From Actinomycetota bacterium (GTDB lineage Bacteria > Actinomycetota > Humimicrobiia > Humimicrobiales > Humimicrobiaceae), in contig JADHVM010000084.1 of NCBI GenBank assembly GCA_016783985.1, forward strand, positions 1 through 5,201: DNA of 5,201 nucleotides. The letters are read 5' to 3'. The position numbers and the translations under genes are program-made. The notes beneath the pieces are model-generated. The model searched no databases and was not told the origin of the DNA. It saw nothing but the letters and a program-made list of their open reading frames with translations. Shown in pieces: positions 4,861 through 5,201 of this stretch. Numbering within the stretch: the stretch's first letter is position 1; each line of letters begins with the position of its first letter.

Positions 4861-4911
4861 AGTTCGAACTTTTTAATTAAACTTAAATAATTTTTAAGAT
4901 TACCTTATAAT
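4861..4911 (+). promoter_or_regulatory. Candidate promoter and palindrome upstream of the aldo/keto reductase
   Basis: A perfect TATAAT lies at 4906-4911, 39 bp before the start codon, with a weak -35 TTAAAT at 4883-4888 (17-bp spacer). Just upstream is a perfect 10-bp palindrome AGTTCGAACT at 4861-4870, and before it a small inverted repeat AGCTA/TAGCT at 4838-4852. The palindrome could be a regulator site upstream of the promoter, but it is short and stands alone. Confidence 0.4.
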
Positions 4912-4950
4912 AAAAAAGATTAACTAAAAAGTTTAATAAAGGTAAGGCTG

Positions 4951-5201
4951 ATGGAATACAGAAATTTTGGGAATACAAAAATAAAAGTTTCAGTTTTAGG
5001 ATTTGGAGCCATGCGTTTACCAGAAATTGAGAGAAATGGAAAGTGGTATATTGATGAAGCAGAAGCTATTAAACTTATATATAAAGCGTTTGAATATGGA
5101 ATAAACTATATTGACACTGCTTATCCATACTGCCATGAGCAAGGTGAAATAGTTGTAGGTAAAGCCCTTAGAGAATGGAAAGGTAGGATATATGTTTCAA
5201 C
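4951..5201 (+). CDS. Aldo/keto reductase, probably of the ferredoxin-domain type (N-terminal 83 residues, cut by window edge)
   Basis: The frame starts at the ATG at 4951, with AAAGG at 4938-4942 eight bases upstream, and stays open to the edge. MEYRNFGNTKIKVSVLGFGA begins the TIM barrel, and MRLP follows at 21-24. The catalytic segment INYIDTAYPY (51-60) supplies the conserved Asp55 and Tyr60 of the aldo/keto reductase tetrad; the Lys and His lie beyond the window. The opening 'MxYRxFGxTxxKVSxLGFGxMRLP' and 'INYIDTAYPY..GE..VGKAL' are typical of the anaerobe subfamily that usually carries a C-terminal 4Fe-4S ferredoxin domain; whether this copy does cannot be seen. Here the usual His-Gly-Gly-Glu after the Tyr is replaced by CHEQGE, which adds a cysteine. 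Substrate is unknown; these enzymes are NAD(P)H-dependent or ferredoxin-linked oxidoreductases. It is divergent from the lipoprotein gene. Confidence 0.88.
   Translation, partial: MEYRNFGNTKIKVSVLGFGAMRLPEIERNGKWYIDEAEAIKLIYKAFEYGINYIDTAYPYCHEQGEIVVGKALREWKGRIYVS

Noticed and set aside
1..5201. CRISPR array, tRNA, rRNA, riboswitch or insertion sequence
   Set aside because: No regularly spaced repeats, no tRNA-like cloverleaf or rRNA motif, and no transposase frame or terminal inverted repeats were seen on either strand.

Overview
The window is very AT-rich bacterial DNA with short intergenic gaps and Gram-positive-style signals. These include strong AAAGGAG-type ribosome binding sites on several genes, TTGACA/TATAAT promoters, and a PhoP box of TTAACA-type hexamers. 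Together with the lipoprotein, AbrB and aldo/keto reductase types, this suggests an anaerobic low-GC Bacillota (clostridial-like) organism or a candidate phylum with similar signals. No marker in the window fixes the taxonomy.

Positions 1-3240 (all minus strand) hold the high-affinity phosphate uptake locus, transcribed right to left: pstS (phosphate-binding lipoprotein), pstC and pstA (the two permease subunits), then the 5' end of phoU running off the left edge. A four-repeat PhoP box sits directly upstream of pstS. The ATPase gene pstB, normally between pstA and phoU, is absent from that position. Only a 152-bp AT-rich gap with a phoU promoter candidate is there, so PstB must come from elsewhere (beyond phoU or another locus) for the transporter to work.

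Positions 3238-3780 (minus) look like a rearrangement scar. An intact AbrB/SpoVT-type regulator with its own consensus promoter is followed 5 bp later by a 33-codon ORF whose first part resembles the N-terminus of a SAM-methyltransferase family often paired with such regulators. After a 92-bp AT-rich gap comes a 34-codon piece that reads as the C-terminal end of an OmpR/PhoB-type response regulator. Its stop codon lies 8 bp before the PhoP box. The simplest reading is that the head of one gene and the tail of another remain after a deletion, and that the lost regulator may have been the Pho response regulator.

Positions 3780-4106 contain the AbrB promoter, an 11-bp direct repeat that may be its operator, and a stretch of about 100 bp at roughly 43% GC of unknown origin. 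Positions 4107-4661 (minus) encode a small lipoprotein of unknown function. From 4951 (plus) a divergent aldo/keto reductase begins and runs off the right edge. The 289-bp divergent intergenic region carries promoter candidates for both genes and a probable remnant of the 3' end of truA.

I see no clear new multi-gene system. The points most worth attention are the complete Pho box, the missing pstB, and the cluster of gene remnants beside the pst operon.
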